From: an uncultured Faecalibacterium sp.
Lineage (GTDB): Bacteria; Bacillota; Clostridia; Oscillospirales; Ruminococcaceae
Direction of reading: 5' to 3'
NCBI GenBank assembly: GCA_902463235.1
Contig: CABQER010000006.1
Span: 1-42,837 of the forward strand
Length of the DNA: 42,837 nucleotides
Position 1 is the first letter of the stretch. Each line of letters opens with the position of its first letter. Shown here piece after piece: positions 1 to 7,974 of this stretch. Under the pieces are notes generated by a model. That model saw only the letters and a list, made by a program, of their open reading frames with translations, had not been told where the DNA came from and searched no databases. The position numbers were made by a program, and so were the translations under genes.

Positions 1-1753
1 CCAGCACCTTGTCGCTCTTCACGCCCTCGCTGCCGGGCTGCTTGGACAGCACCTTCTCCATCTCGATGGACAGCGGGCCGTCAGCGCTCAGGCAGACGGG
101 GTGATCCTTCAGGCGAGTGGAGACCTTGACTTCCTTCACCTTGCCGTTCAGCGCGTCCTTCATGGCGTCGAACAGTGCCTTGTTCTCGGCAGTGGCATCC
201 TCGGCGGCCTTCTTCTCCTCTTCGGATTCCAGACCCAGATCGCCGCTGTTCACGTTCTTAAACTCCACAGTGGCGTCCTTGCCCTCAGCATCCTTGCGGG
301 GGTAGCTGTGCAGGATCTGCAGGCAGAACTCGTCCACGTCCTCGGTCAGCAGCAGCACGTCAAAGCCCTTGTCCAGCACCAGCTCTGCGGAGGGCAGCTT
401 TGCCAGACGGTCGGTGGAATCGCCTGCGGCAAAGTAGATGTACTTCTGCTCGGCGGGCATCTTGTCGATGTACTCCTGCAGGGTGACCATCTTCTGCTCC
501 TTGGCAGACCAGAACAGCAGCAGGTCGCGCAGCAGCTCGGCGTGCATGCCGTAGTCAGAGTAAGCACCGAACTTAATCTGACGGCCGAACTCCTTCCAGA
601 ACTCCTCGTACTTTGCACGGTCGTTGTTCAGCATGGCGTGCAGCTCGTTCTTGATCTTCTTTTCCAGTGCGTTGTGGATCAGCTTCAGCTGGCTGTCCTT
701 CTGCAGCATCTCACGGCTGATGTTCAGGCTCAGATCCTGACTGTCCACGATACCCTTGACAAAGCTGAAGTAATCCGGCAGCAGGTCGGCGCACTTTTCC
801 ATAATGAGCACGCCGGAAGCGTACAGAGCCAGACCCTTCTCGTAGTCCTTGGTGTAGAAATCGTAGGGGCGGTGGCTGGGTACGAACAGCAGGGCGTTGT
901 AGTTGGCAGTGCCCTCGGTGCGGCTCACGATGACCCGGGCGGGGTCGGCGTAATCGCCGAACTTATCCTTGTAGAAGCTATTATACTCCTCATCGGTCAC
1001 TTCGCTCTTCTGCTTCTTCCAGATGGGGATCATGCTGTTCAGGGTCTCCAGCTCGGTGTAGGTCTCCCACTCGGGCTTGTAGTCCTCGGGTTTGGGGTCC
1101 GGTTCCGGCTTCTGACGGCTCTTTTCACGCTCCATCTGGATGGGGTAGCGCACATAGTCGCTGTACTTCTTCACGATAGCCACAATGCCGTATTCGTCCA
1201 GGAAGTTGTCGTATTTCTCAGTGTCGGTATCCGGCTTGATGTGCAGAATGATCTGGGTGCCCACGGCATCCTTCTGGGCGGGGGTCATCTCGTAGCCGTC
1301 CACACCGGAGGACTCCCACTGCCAAGCCTCGTCCGAGCCATAAGCCTTGGAGATAACGGTCAGTTTATCGGCTACCATAAAGGCAGAGTAGAAGCCCACG
1401 CCGAACTGACCGATGATATCAATGTTCTCGTCCTTGTTGTCCTTCTTGAAATCCAGGGAACCGGAGTGGGCAATGGTGCCCAGATTCTGCTCCAACTCTT
1501 CCTTGGTCATACCGATGCCGTTATCCTCCACGGTCAGGATGCGGTTTTCCTTATCACGGGTGATAAGGATACGGAAATCGCCCTTGTTCATGCCCACGGA
1601 GGTGTCGGTCAGGCTCTTATAGTACAGCTTGTCGATGGCGTCCGAAGCGTTGGAGATCAGCTCGCGCAGGAAGATTTCTTTATTGGTATAGATGGAGTTG
1701 ATCATCATGTCCATCAGTTTTTTGCTTTCTGCCTGAAATTCTTTCTTGGCCAT
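1..1753 (-). CDS. htpG: Molecular chaperone HtpG (Hsp90 family), C-terminus cut by window edge
   Basis: This is an ATP-dependent cytosolic Hsp90-type chaperone that assists folding and disaggregation of client proteins. Translation from the ATG at 1753 gives MAKKEFQAESKKLMDMMINS, followed by the GHKL ATPase signatures NASDA, DNGIGM, GTIAHSG and GQFGVGFYSAF in the expected order. About 584 codons lie in the window. Bacterial HtpG is usually 610-640 residues, so only the end of the dimerisation domain is missing. An AGAGG ribosome binding site lies just upstream. The gene stands alone behind a vegetative-type promoter whose -10 box abuts a perfect CIRCE operator, so HrcA control is expected. 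No frameshift or missing motif is seen. Identification is firm. Confidence 0.97.
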   Translation of the reverse strand, partial: MAKKEFQAESKKLMDMMINSIYTNKEIFLRELISNASDAIDKLYYKSLTDTSVGMNKGDFRILITRDKENRILTVEDNGIGMTKEELEQNLGTIAHSGSLDFKKDNKDENIDIIGQFGVGFYSAFMVADKLTVISKAYGSDEAWQWESSGVDGYEMTPAQKDAVGTQIILHIKPDTDTEKYDNFLDEYGIVAIVKKYSDYVRYPIQMEREKSRQKPEPDPKPEDYKPEWETYTELETLNSMIPIWKKQKSEVTDEEYNSFYKDKFGDYADPARVIVSRTEGTANYNALLFVPSHRPYDFYTKDYEKGLALYASGVLIMEKCADLLPDYFSFVKGIVDSQDLSLNISREMLQKDSQLKLIHNALEKKIKNELHAMLNNDRAKYEEFWKEFGRQIKFGAYSDYGMHAELLRDLLLFWSAKEQKMVTLQEYIDKMPAEQKYIYFAAGDSTDRLAKLPSAELVLDKGFDVLLLTEDVDEFCLQILHSYPRKDAEGKDATVEFKNVNSGDLGLESEEEKKAAEDATAENKALFDAMKDALNGKVKEVKVSTRLKDHPVCLSADGPLSIEMEKVLSKQPGSEGVKSDKVL

Positions 1754-1813
1754 AATACAAAACCTCTTTTATCACATATTTGGTGCGCCGTGTCCGGCAG
1801 GATGCCGGAATAC

Positions 1814-1840
1814 TTAGCACTCATAACTTCTGAGTGCTAA
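1814..1840 (-). promoter_or_regulatory. CIRCE operator (HrcA binding site) of htpG
   Basis: TTAGCACTC at 1814-1822 and GAGTGCTAA at 1832-1840 are separated by 9 nt and match the CIRCE consensus exactly. The operator overlaps the end of the -10 box of the htpG promoter, the usual position for repression by HrcA. HrcA itself is not encoded in this window. Confidence 0.97.
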
Positions 1841-1867
1841 TATACAACGACTTGCAGGGAAAATCAA
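1839..1867 (-). promoter_or_regulatory. Promoter of htpG
   Basis: On the minus strand TTGATT (1867-1862) and TATATT (1844-1839) are separated by 17 bp, a good housekeeping sigma promoter. The -10 box shares two bases with the CIRCE operator just downstream. The long leader (about 80 nt) contains a small hairpin, CCGGCA/TGCCGG, at 1794-1808. Confidence 0.8.
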
Positions 1868-1963
1868 GGCTTTTCATAAAAAGTTAAAATTTGTTCTCCT
1901 GTGCGCGAAGCGGCGCTCCGGGATCGTCTCTTATATGAAGAGAGAAATTTTTCCTGAAAAGCT

Positions 1964-1993
1964 TTCCCACTTTTGCGCAGACTGTGCTATAAT
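1964..1993 (+). promoter_or_regulatory. Probable promoter of the C_GCAxxG_C_C gene
   Basis: A perfect TATAAT lies at 1988-1993, about 30 nt before the start codon at 2024. The matching -35 region is poor (TTCCCA at 1964-1969, spacing 18), so the promoter is probably moderate. Confidence 0.5.
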
Positions 1994-2023
1994 GGAGCGA
2001 GTATGCCGGAAGGATGTGAGAAA

Positions 2024-2515
2024 ATGTCAAAACAGGGCGATGCCGCCTACGCATGGTTCTTAAAGGGCTACAATTGCAGTCAGAGCGTAGTGGCGGCGTT
2101 TGCGCCGCAGCTTGGCCTGACCGAGGAGATGGCGCTGCGCCTTTCCGCAGGCTTTGGCGCAGGTATTGGCCGGATGCGGGAGGTGTGCGGGGCGTTCTGC
2201 GGCGTGGTGACCGTGCTGAGCATGGTCTATGCCGACCCCGCCGACCCCAAGGACAAATCCCGGATGTACGCACTGGTGCAGCAGGCAGCAGAGCAGTACC
2301 GCGCCCGCAACGGCGGCGGCAGCATTATATGCCGGGAACTGCTGGCAAAGGCGGGCGCTGCCCCTGCCGGAGGCACGGCAGCAGAGGAACGCACCGCAGA
2401 CTATTATAAAAAGCGCCCCTGCCCGGAACTGTGCCGCATCAGCGCCGACCTGTGCGCAGAATTTATAGCAGCCCACCCGGAGGGACGGCACGGTTTTTAC
2501 AGGGAGGATACGTAA
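2024..2515 (+). CDS. C_GCAxxG_C_C family redox-active protein
   Basis: This is a small cytosolic cysteine-rich protein of the putative redox-active family named C_GCAxxG_C_C. The family signature is visible: YNCSQSV near the N-terminus, then GAGIGRMREVCGAFCG, then a later run of cysteines (ICREL, CPELC, LC). In-frame ATGs occur at 1973, 2003 and 2024. The start at 2024 (MSKQGD) is chosen because AAGGA at 2010-2014 sits 9 nt upstream. The earlier starts lie too close to the TATAAT at 1988-1993. The stop codon is directly followed by the start of the hydrolase gene, so the two are almost certainly one operon. The biochemical role of the family is not established; metal or disulfide redox chemistry is usually assumed. 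Confidence 0.85.
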   Translation: MSKQGDAAYAWFLKGYNCSQSVVAAFAPQLGLTEEMALRLSAGFGAGIGRMREVCGAFCGVVTVLSMVYADPADPKDKSRMYALVQQAAEQYRARNGGGSIICRELLAKAGAAPAGGTAAEERTADYYKKRPCPELCRISADLCAEFIAAHPEGRHGFYREDT

Positions 2516-3292
2516 ATGCAGCTTGAGAAACTGAAGCTGACCGGCGGCGGTACGCTGACGCTCTACCTGCGGGAGAGCGTGGAGGCCATGCCGCATTTCC
2601 GGCAGCGCCCGCTGGTGCTGGTGGTGCCCGGCGGCGGCTATACCCACGTCAGCCCCCGGGAGAGCGACCCCGTAGCGCTGCAATTTGCGGCAGCTGGCTA
2701 CCACACGGCGGTACTGCACTACGCAGTAGGGGAGAGCGCCCGGGATGCGCTGCCCATGCGGCAGCTGGCACAGGCCATCGGCCTTGTGCGGCAGCACGCA
2801 GAACAGTGGAATATTTTGCCGGATCAGATCGCTTTGTGCGGTTTTTCCGCCGGCGGGCATCTGGCACTGTCCGGTGCGGTGTGGGAGATCCCCGGCATGG
2901 CAGACCAGCCGCGGCCCAACGCCTTGCTGCTGGCCTACCCGGTGGTCACCGCCGGAGAATACGCCCACAGGGACAGCTTTGTGCAGCTGACAGGCACGCA
3001 GGATGTCGCCGCCCACCAGCGCTTTACGCTGGAGGATAAGATCACCCCCGCCACACCACCGGTGTTCGTCTGGCATACCATGGAGGACGAAACTGTCCCG
3101 GTGGAAAACACCCTGCTGCTGCTGAATGCTCTGCATAAGGCAGGCGTGCCGTGTGAAGCGCACCTGTTTGAAAAGGGACGCCACGGCACCAGCATCTCCA
3201 CCCCGGAGGTGGACGCCGACAGTACCCACCGCCACTGCTGGGTGCAGCTTGCGGTGGAATGGCTGAACGATACCTTTTCCTTCCATGCCTGA
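2516..3292 (+). CDS. Alpha/beta hydrolase, esterase-like (BD-FAE / acetyl-esterase type)
   Basis: This is a 258-residue cytosolic serine hydrolase with no signal peptide. The alpha/beta-hydrolase pattern is complete: an oxyanion-hole PGGGY at 38-42, nucleophile elbow GFSAGGH with Ser111, the acid in HTMEDETVP (Asp191) and a late GRHG histidine (His223). This arrangement resembles small acyl or acetyl-sugar esterases such as acetyl-xylan esterase relatives, so deacylation of a small ester is likely, but the substrate cannot be read from sequence. The start codon follows the upstream stop with no gap, and AGGGAGG at 2501-2507 provides the ribosome site, so it is translationally linked to the redox-family gene. 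Confidence 0.85.
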   Translation: MQLEKLKLTGGGTLTLYLRESVEAMPHFRQRPLVLVVPGGGYTHVSPRESDPVALQFAAAGYHTAVLHYAVGESARDALPMRQLAQAIGLVRQHAEQWNILPDQIALCGFSAGGHLALSGAVWEIPGMADQPRPNALLLAYPVVTAGEYAHRDSFVQLTGTQDVAAHQRFTLEDKITPATPPVFVWHTMEDETVPVENTLLLLNALHKAGVPCEAHLFEKGRHGTSISTPEVDADSTHRHCWVQLAVEWLNDTFSFHA

Positions 3293-3363
3293 GATAACCG
3301 ACTGAAACAGGAAAAGCGTGTGTAAATTTTAGTCATACCTACAAAAAATTCACAAATAAACCG

Positions 3364-3392
3364 TTGACTTGCACAGGCGTATGCCGTATACT
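3364..3392 (+). promoter_or_regulatory. Promoter for the 3432 operon
   Basis: TTGACT at 3364-3369 and TATACT at 3387-3392 are 17 bp apart, about 40 nt before the start codon at 3432. This is a strong match to the housekeeping consensus. Confidence 0.8.
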
Positions 3393-3431
3393 GTCCAACG
3401 GGGATAAAAACCACGAAAGAAGGAAACAAAA

Positions 3432-3872
3432 ATGGTTATGGATCCCACACTGCCGCGCATCAAGGTGCGCGATCTGCTCATGCAGGCATTTCTCACCGGC
3501 TGGGAGCGCTCCGATAAGAGCACCTCGCAGGACGAGTATCTGCAAAGCTCCATTCAGGTCATTGAGATGCTGCAGGTAGAGCCGGAAAACCTCTATGCAG
3601 AGGAAGGTCTTGGCCTGCCGGACGGCGAAGAGGTGGATCATCTGGACGATCTGCTGCGGGCAGACGGCTTCTGGCTGTACTACGGAGTGGAAGCGGAAAA
3701 CTTCTTCCTCATCCAGTGGTACCCGGACGAAGCTTCTGCCAATGCAAAGCTTGCCCAGCTGGAAGAACTGGGCGACGGCAAGCAGTATCTGGTGGATCTG
3801 TCCCTCAAGCGGACAAACCCGTCCGAGGCCGAAAACTTTGGCAATTCTAACCCGGTGCAGCTCCGCTCCTGA
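3432..3872 (+). CDS. Hypothetical protein, 146 residues, acidic and cytosolic
   Basis: I do not recognise a family. The protein is acidic with no signal peptide or membrane segment. The N-terminal half (about 1-50) looks helical (KVRDLLMQAFLTGW, QSSIQVIEML) and the centre has a mixed alpha/beta look (DGFWLYYGVEAENFFLIQWY). The ATG at 3432 is preceded by GAAAGAAGGAAAC and by a strong promoter at 3364-3392. Its stop lies 39 nt before the HD-domain gene, and no terminator separates them, so both are probably cotranscribed. Confidence 0.75.
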   Translation: MVMDPTLPRIKVRDLLMQAFLTGWERSDKSTSQDEYLQSSIQVIEMLQVEPENLYAEEGLGLPDGEEVDHLDDLLRADGFWLYYGVEAENFFLIQWYPDEASANAKLAQLEELGDGKQYLVDLSLKRTNPSEAENFGNSNPVQLRS

Positions 3873-3911
3873 ACAAACGTTAACGTATTGAGTTGAAAGG
3901 AAATTTTGCTC

Positions 3912-4436
3912 ATGCAGCTTTCTGTTACGGAACGCGAACGGCTTTATGCCATTCTGGAAAAATATGATCAGAACCCCAAGGTGCAGCAGATGCGAGAGTT
4001 CATCCAGCACGGGGATGTTACCACCTATCAGCACTGCAAGAACGTGGTGCTGGTCAGCTGCTGGCTGAACCACCGCCTGCATCTGGGCGCAGACGAGACC
4101 TCGCTGGCTGTCGGTGCTTTCCTGCACGATTTTTACCTGTATGACTGGCACAAAAAGGGTACCTTCCACGGCATCCGCCGCCTGTTCGAGATGCACGGCT
4201 TCTCCCACCCGGGCTGCGCCTGCGTCAATGCAGAAAAAGTGTTCCATATCACCAAAAAGGAACAGAGCATCATTTCCAGCCACATGTGGCCGCTGACCTT
4301 CCGTCATGTGCCCAGCTGCCGCGAGGCGATCATCGTCTGCCTTGCCGATAAATACTGTGCTGTGGTGGAAAGTATGTTCAAGCGCAGCCGCGTGGCTGCC
4401 GCCAAAAACGCCGACGGCGAATACGACGAGTGGTAA
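3912..4436 (+). CDS. HD-domain protein (predicted metal-dependent phosphohydrolase)
   Basis: This 174-residue protein resembles stand-alone HD phosphohydrolases. The metal-binding pattern is visible: His41 in TYQHCKNV, the HD pair in AFLHDFYLYDW (His72, Asp73), further histidines at 99 and 124 (ISSHMWP) and Asp146 in VCLADKYCA. Such enzymes act on nucleotides or other phosphoesters; the substrate cannot be assigned here. The ATG at 3912 is chosen over an in-frame TTG at 3906 because GAAAGGAAA lies at a normal distance upstream. It ends before the hairpin terminator at 4459-4497 and shares the promoter of the preceding gene. Confidence 0.85.
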   Translation: MQLSVTERERLYAILEKYDQNPKVQQMREFIQHGDVTTYQHCKNVVLVSCWLNHRLHLGADETSLAVGAFLHDFYLYDWHKKGTFHGIRRLFEMHGFSHPGCACVNAEKVFHITKKEQSIISSHMWPLTFRHVPSCREAIIVCLADKYCAVVESMFKRSRVAAAKNADGEYDEW

Positions 4437-4458
4437 AATCGAATCATTGCAAATAACA

Positions 4459-4497
4459 GGAGCCGCTGCACCCAAAAAGTGCAGCGGCTCCTTCTGC
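4459..4497 (+). terminator. Rho-independent terminator after the HD-domain gene
   Basis: A 13-bp stem, GGAGCCGCTGCAC paired with GTGCAGCGGCTCC, spans 4459-4491 with a 7-nt loop and is followed by a T-rich tail (TTCTGCTTT). Confidence 0.75.
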
Positions 4498-4521
4498 TTT
4501 ACGCTCCTACTTCGTGAAGAG

Positions 4522-4557
4522 GTAGGCCGGGAAAATCCGCAGATTTTCCCGGCCTAC
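4522..4557. repeat. Perfect intergenic palindrome, 16-bp arms
   Basis: GTAGGCCGGGAAAATC (4522-4537) and its exact reverse complement (4542-4557) flank a 4-nt loop CGCA. It lies between convergent genes, after the terminator of the HD gene and before the end of the leftward acetyltransferase gene. Neither flank has a clear T-tract, so it may be an intergenic mobile repeat or a bidirectional transcription barrier rather than a standard terminator. Confidence 0.7.
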
Positions 4558-4638
4558 AAATAAAATAATCATTCCGCTAAAAATGGTCAGAGCGCAGCGG
4601 AGACTATATCCAATCGTTAGCCTGCACCAAGCGGCTGG

Positions 4639-5157
4639 TTACAGCTTTTTGAACCCCTCCGGTTCGTCTGCGGCGGCGCGGCGCTCCATCAGGTAGGTGT
4701 CCAGCCAGCGGCCGTGACAGTCCCGTGCAATGCGTTCCCGGCGTCCCACCAGCCGGAAACCGCACTTGGCGTGCAGGGCACGGCTGGCGGCGTTATCCTG
4801 TAAAACGGTGGATTGCAGCGTCCAGTACCCAGCCTTTTCGGTGGCGGCGCACAGGGCGCTCAAAAGCCGAAAGCCCAGCCCGTGCCCCCGGAACTGCTCG
4901 CCTACATAGATGCTTACCTCGGCTACGCCCCGGTAGCACCAGCGGGGGTCTACCCGGTGCAAGGCGCACCACCCCGCCAGCACCCCGCCGGAAAGGATGA
5001 CCAAGCGGCACTCCTTTGTGTGGGAAGCGTCCCACGCGGTATAGGGCGGGCATTCGGTCTGGAAGGTTGCGTATTCCGTGGCGATGCCCTCAACATAGAT
5101 TCTGGAGACTGCGCTCCAGTCCTCCGGCGTCATAGGCCGGATGATGATCTTGTCCAT
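4639..5157 (-). CDS. GNAT N-acetyltransferase, phosphinothricin-acetyltransferase-like
   Basis: This is a 172-residue acetyl-CoA-dependent N-acetyltransferase of the GNAT superfamily. It begins IIIRPMTPEDWSAVSRIY (beta1-alpha1), has ATFQTECPPY typical of the PAT/bar-like branch, and carries the acetyl-CoA pyrophosphate loop QFRGHGLG (about 89-96) followed by LQDNAASRALHAKCGF, the usual motif B. Members acetylate phosphinothricin, methionine sulfoximine or other amines; the true substrate here is unknown. The reading frame extends further upstream, but the ATG at 5157 is chosen because GAGGATG precedes it and homologues begin at this point. A promoter, TTGTAC-17-TATACT, lies about 65-90 nt upstream on the same strand. 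Confidence 0.88.
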   Translation of the reverse strand: MDKIIIRPMTPEDWSAVSRIYVEGIATEYATFQTECPPYTAWDASHTKECRLVILSGGVLAGWCALHRVDPRWCYRGVAEVSIYVGEQFRGHGLGFRLLSALCAATEKAGYWTLQSTVLQDNAASRALHAKCGFRLVGRRERIARDCHGRWLDTYLMERRAAADEPEGFKKL

Positions 5158-5218
5158 ACTTTCATCCTCGGCGGGCCGAAAAATGCCCGCATTCTCTTTC
5201 CACTCCCGGATAAATTTC

Positions 5219-5247
5219 AGTATAGCAGAATTTGCCGGGCGGTACAA
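5219..5247 (-). promoter_or_regulatory. Promoter of the acetyltransferase gene
   Basis: On the minus strand TTGTAC (5247-5242) and TATACT (5224-5219) are separated by 17 bp. It is divergent from the promoter at 5272-5299. Confidence 0.75.
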
Positions 5248-5271
5248 GAAGCGGACTGCACAGAAATTGCT

Positions 5272-5299
5272 TTGACATCCCACCCGTTTGTGATACAAT
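5272..5299 (+). promoter_or_regulatory. Promoter of the secreted hydrolase operon
   Basis: TTGACA at 5272-5277 and TACAAT at 5294-5299 are spaced by 16 bp, about 60 nt before the ATG at 5361. Confidence 0.75.
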
Positions 5300-5360
5300 A
5301 AGGGAACAAGAATACGGAGCGGGGCAGTGCAGGGGCGTGCTGTCCTCCCATGGAGGATGT

Positions 5361-6428
5361 ATGAAGAAAACTGTACATGTGCTGCTGTGTATGGTATGGC
5401 TTGTGCTTTGTGCGGCGCTGCCTGCCTTTGGCGCAGAGAGCGCACCCCATGTCACTGCAGAAACTACGATGGCACAGCTGCGCGCGAACCCGGCGATCCA
5501 AGGGACCGGCTATTATACATATTGCCGCGAGATGACGCCGCTGATGGTGGCACGCTGGAAAAACAAGACCCTGCACGACTATTTTGGCGACACCGACCGG
5601 GAATCCGGCATTGCTGCACTAAACCTTATCATTGATAACTATAATAAGGGCGTCAAGGTCACCTATCAGGTCTACACCCCGGAGGAGATCGAACAGAATT
5701 CCAGTCTGGGCTGTGTGCAGCTGTTTTATTACCCGGCAGAGACGCCCAACGCAAAAACGGCTATCGTGATCCCCGGCAACGCCCTGACCATGACCTCCGA
5801 GATGGGCGAGGGCGGCTCCACCGCCTACGAGCTGCATAAACGGGGCTATGCTGTGTTCGTGCTGCGCTACCGCACCTTCTTGGATCTGGGCGATAACGCT
5901 CCGCTTCAGGATCTGGCACGGGCAGTGCAGCTGGTAACGAGCCTTGACGAGGAGCTTTCCATCCAGACACAGGACTATGCGCTGGTAGGCTACTCCTCCG
6001 GTGGTCAGCTTGCGGGTGTGTTTGCGAACAAGGAGCGCGGCTACGGCCATTACGGCGTTGCAAGACCCGGCGCATTGCTGCTGGGTTATTCAGTTGTGAA
6101 CTTTTCAGAGGTAAAGATCGCGTATCAGGCGTTTATGGATACCGGCAACTATGGGTGGCACTATTATTGTTCCAGCATAGCGGATCTTATCACGGATGAT
6201 TATCCGCCGGTATTTTTCTGGTACGGGAAGGATGACAAGGTGCTGCCATGGATGATCAATCAGGTGCAGGGCCCGGCGCTGCAAGCAGCGCTGGAAGCTC
6301 ATAAGGTGCCTTATGTTGTAAAGGTGTTTGAGTCTGCACCCCATTGCATCGGAGTGGGTGATACCACCGATGCCGAGGGTTGGCTGACGGAAGCCGTAGC
6401 TTTTTGGGAGCAGCAGACCGCTGTCTGA
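5361..6428 (+). CDS. Secreted alpha/beta hydrolase (esterase/lipase-like)
   Basis: This 355-residue protein has a clear N-terminal signal peptide: MKKTVHVLLCMVWLVLCA, then ALPAFGAES with a plausible signal-peptidase I site after FGA. The mature part is an alpha/beta hydrolase with nucleophile elbow GYSSGGQ (Ser212), an acid in WYGKDDKVLP (Asp291 or Asp292) and His328 in ESAPHCIG. Secretion and the BD-FAE-like layout suggest action on extracellular esters, for example on acylated glycans, but this is inference. The start is fixed by GGAGG at 5352-5356 and by the signal peptide; the open frame upstream is not used. The next gene begins 23 nt after the stop and is likely cotranscribed. Confidence 0.85.
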   Translation: MKKTVHVLLCMVWLVLCAALPAFGAESAPHVTAETTMAQLRANPAIQGTGYYTYCREMTPLMVARWKNKTLHDYFGDTDRESGIAALNLIIDNYNKGVKVTYQVYTPEEIEQNSSLGCVQLFYYPAETPNAKTAIVIPGNALTMTSEMGEGGSTAYELHKRGYAVFVLRYRTFLDLGDNAPLQDLARAVQLVTSLDEELSIQTQDYALVGYSSGGQLAGVFANKERGYGHYGVARPGALLLGYSVVNFSEVKIAYQAFMDTGNYGWHYYCSSIADLITDDYPPVFFWYGKDDKVLPWMINQVQGPALQAALEAHKVPYVVKVFESAPHCIGVGDTTDAEGWLTEAVAFWEQQTAV

Positions 6429-6451
6429 CCATAAATAAAAAGGAGTAGAGC

Positions 6452-7915
6452 ATGATGGATCAGAATACTTGTTTTGCATACCTGAACATGGAGCTGCCGG
6501 ACGATATCCGCCGCCTGAAGGAGGCGGGCTACTACGATGCCGCCATTGCGCGCATCGACGCCTGTCTGGCCGAGGACTGGACAGCCAGCCAGAACCAGCC
6601 CCTGCACCCGCAGGGTGCGCTGCCTGTAAACCCCACCCCCCACGGCGTGGATGCGTGGCGGCAGGGGCTGCTGGCGCACCGGGAGATTTTGTGCCGTCTG
6701 CCGCGGGACTACACTCTCACCGCCGACCAGCTGCTGAACCAGCTGCAGGCCACCCTGCGGGACTTTACCGCCGAGGAGTTCGCTGCACTGGACGCTGCCG
6801 GGCAGATGGACTGGCGCTTTGTGGAAGGACAGAAGCGTTATATCTACCGCGCTGCCGAAACGCTGGTGGCTACCCATCCCGACCTTGCCGCCCGCCAGCT
6901 GGACCCGCCCGTCCCGGAGCGCAGCTGGGATCGTTTTGAGCCCCAGCACGACCAGATGGTGCGCACCGGCGCAGTCAGCGCAGACATCACCCTGCGCACC
7001 AGCATCGGCATGACCGACGAGACCTTTGCCCATGCCCTTGCTGCCGCAAAGGCTGAGGGCAGAAACACCGTGCACGTCAAGGTATGGCTGCCGCTGCCCG
7101 CTGCCTGCCCGGCACAGAGCAATATCACGCTGGACAGCTTTACCGCGCCGCCCACCTATATCGCCCCGGAGACCGCACCCCAGCGTACCGCGTACTGGGA
7201 GGCAGACCTTGCCGAGAACTGCCGTTTTGGCGCACAGTACAGCTACCGCAGCACCGCGCACTACGCTGCCCCGCTGGAATTGCACGCCGACCCCGTGCAG
7301 CCGGATTTTGACACCGCCGAGCAGCTGCCCCACATTGCCTTTACCCCCTATATGAAGGCACTGGCTGCGCAGCTGACCGAGGACGTCACCGACCCGGTGC
7401 AGAAGGCAAAACGCATTTACGATTTTGTCACCCTGAACGTGCACTACCACTTCCAGCCTATGTATTTTGTGCACGAGAACATCACCGATAACTGCGCCCG
7501 CAGCCGCCGGGGAGATTGCGGCGTGATGGCAGCTACCTTTATCACCCTGTGCCGCATTGCAGGCATCCCGGCAAAGTGGCAGAGCGGCATGGTGGCACGG
7601 CCGGAGACCGCAGGCTGCCACGACTGGGCAATGTTCTATATTGCCCCCAAGGGCTGGATGTACGCCGATTGCTCTGCCGGTGCGTCCATGGCGCGTGCGG
7701 GCAACGAGAAGATGCGCCTGCACTACTTCGGCAATCTGGACACCGACCGCATGGTGGCCAACAGCGAAATCTGCGCCCCTTTCGACCCGCCCATGTGCGC
7801 CTTCCGTGCCGACCCCTGTGATAATCAGGTGGGCGAGATGGAGGTAGACGGTGTGGGTCTGTACGGTCAGCAGGTGGAGACCACGCAGGAAATCGTAAAG
7901 CATCAGGAAGTATAA
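6452..7915 (+). CDS. Transglutaminase-like (TgpA/cysteine-protease fold) domain protein
   Basis: This 487-residue protein lacks an obvious signal peptide. The C-terminal third is a transglutaminase-like domain with the catalytic triad in order: Cys356 in RRGDCGVMAATF, His390 in GCHDWAMFYI, and Asp406 in WMYADCSAGA. In bacteria such domains act as proteases, amidases or cross-linking enzymes. The N-terminal 300 residues contain a helical region and a segment of predicted beta strands (VHVKVWLPLPAACPAQS) typical of the domain that precedes the catalytic core in large transglutaminase-like proteins. Substrate is unknown. AGGAG at 6441-6445 precedes the ATG. It follows the secreted hydrolase in the same transcription unit and is closed by the terminator at 7921-7955. 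Confidence 0.82.
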   Translation: MMDQNTCFAYLNMELPDDIRRLKEAGYYDAAIARIDACLAEDWTASQNQPLHPQGALPVNPTPHGVDAWRQGLLAHREILCRLPRDYTLTADQLLNQLQATLRDFTAEEFAALDAAGQMDWRFVEGQKRYIYRAAETLVATHPDLAARQLDPPVPERSWDRFEPQHDQMVRTGAVSADITLRTSIGMTDETFAHALAAAKAEGRNTVHVKVWLPLPAACPAQSNITLDSFTAPPTYIAPETAPQRTAYWEADLAENCRFGAQYSYRSTAHYAAPLELHADPVQPDFDTAEQLPHIAFTPYMKALAAQLTEDVTDPVQKAKRIYDFVTLNVHYHFQPMYFVHENITDNCARSRRGDCGVMAATFITLCRIAGIPAKWQSGMVARPETAGCHDWAMFYIAPKGWMYADCSAGASMARAGNEKMRLHYFGNLDTDRMVANSEICAPFDPPMCAFRADPCDNQVGEMEVDGVGLYGQQVETTQEIVKHQEV

Positions 7916-7920
7916 GCACA

Positions 7921-7955
7921 TCCGGGTCTGCCATTACCGCAAGACCCGGATTTTT
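7921..7955 (+). terminator. Rho-independent terminator
   Basis: TCCGGGTCT (7921-7929) pairs with AGACCCGGA (7942-7950) and is followed by TTTTT. It closes the hydrolase-transglutaminase unit and lies only 20 nt before the start of rmuC. Confidence 0.85.
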
Positions 7956-7974
7956 GAGTTAAAGGAGAATGTCT

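Noticed and set aside
101..1840. Long rightward open frame across htpG
   Set aside because: It is the antisense shadow of htpG, whose conserved GHKL motifs are on the minus strand; it has no ribosome site or family pattern.
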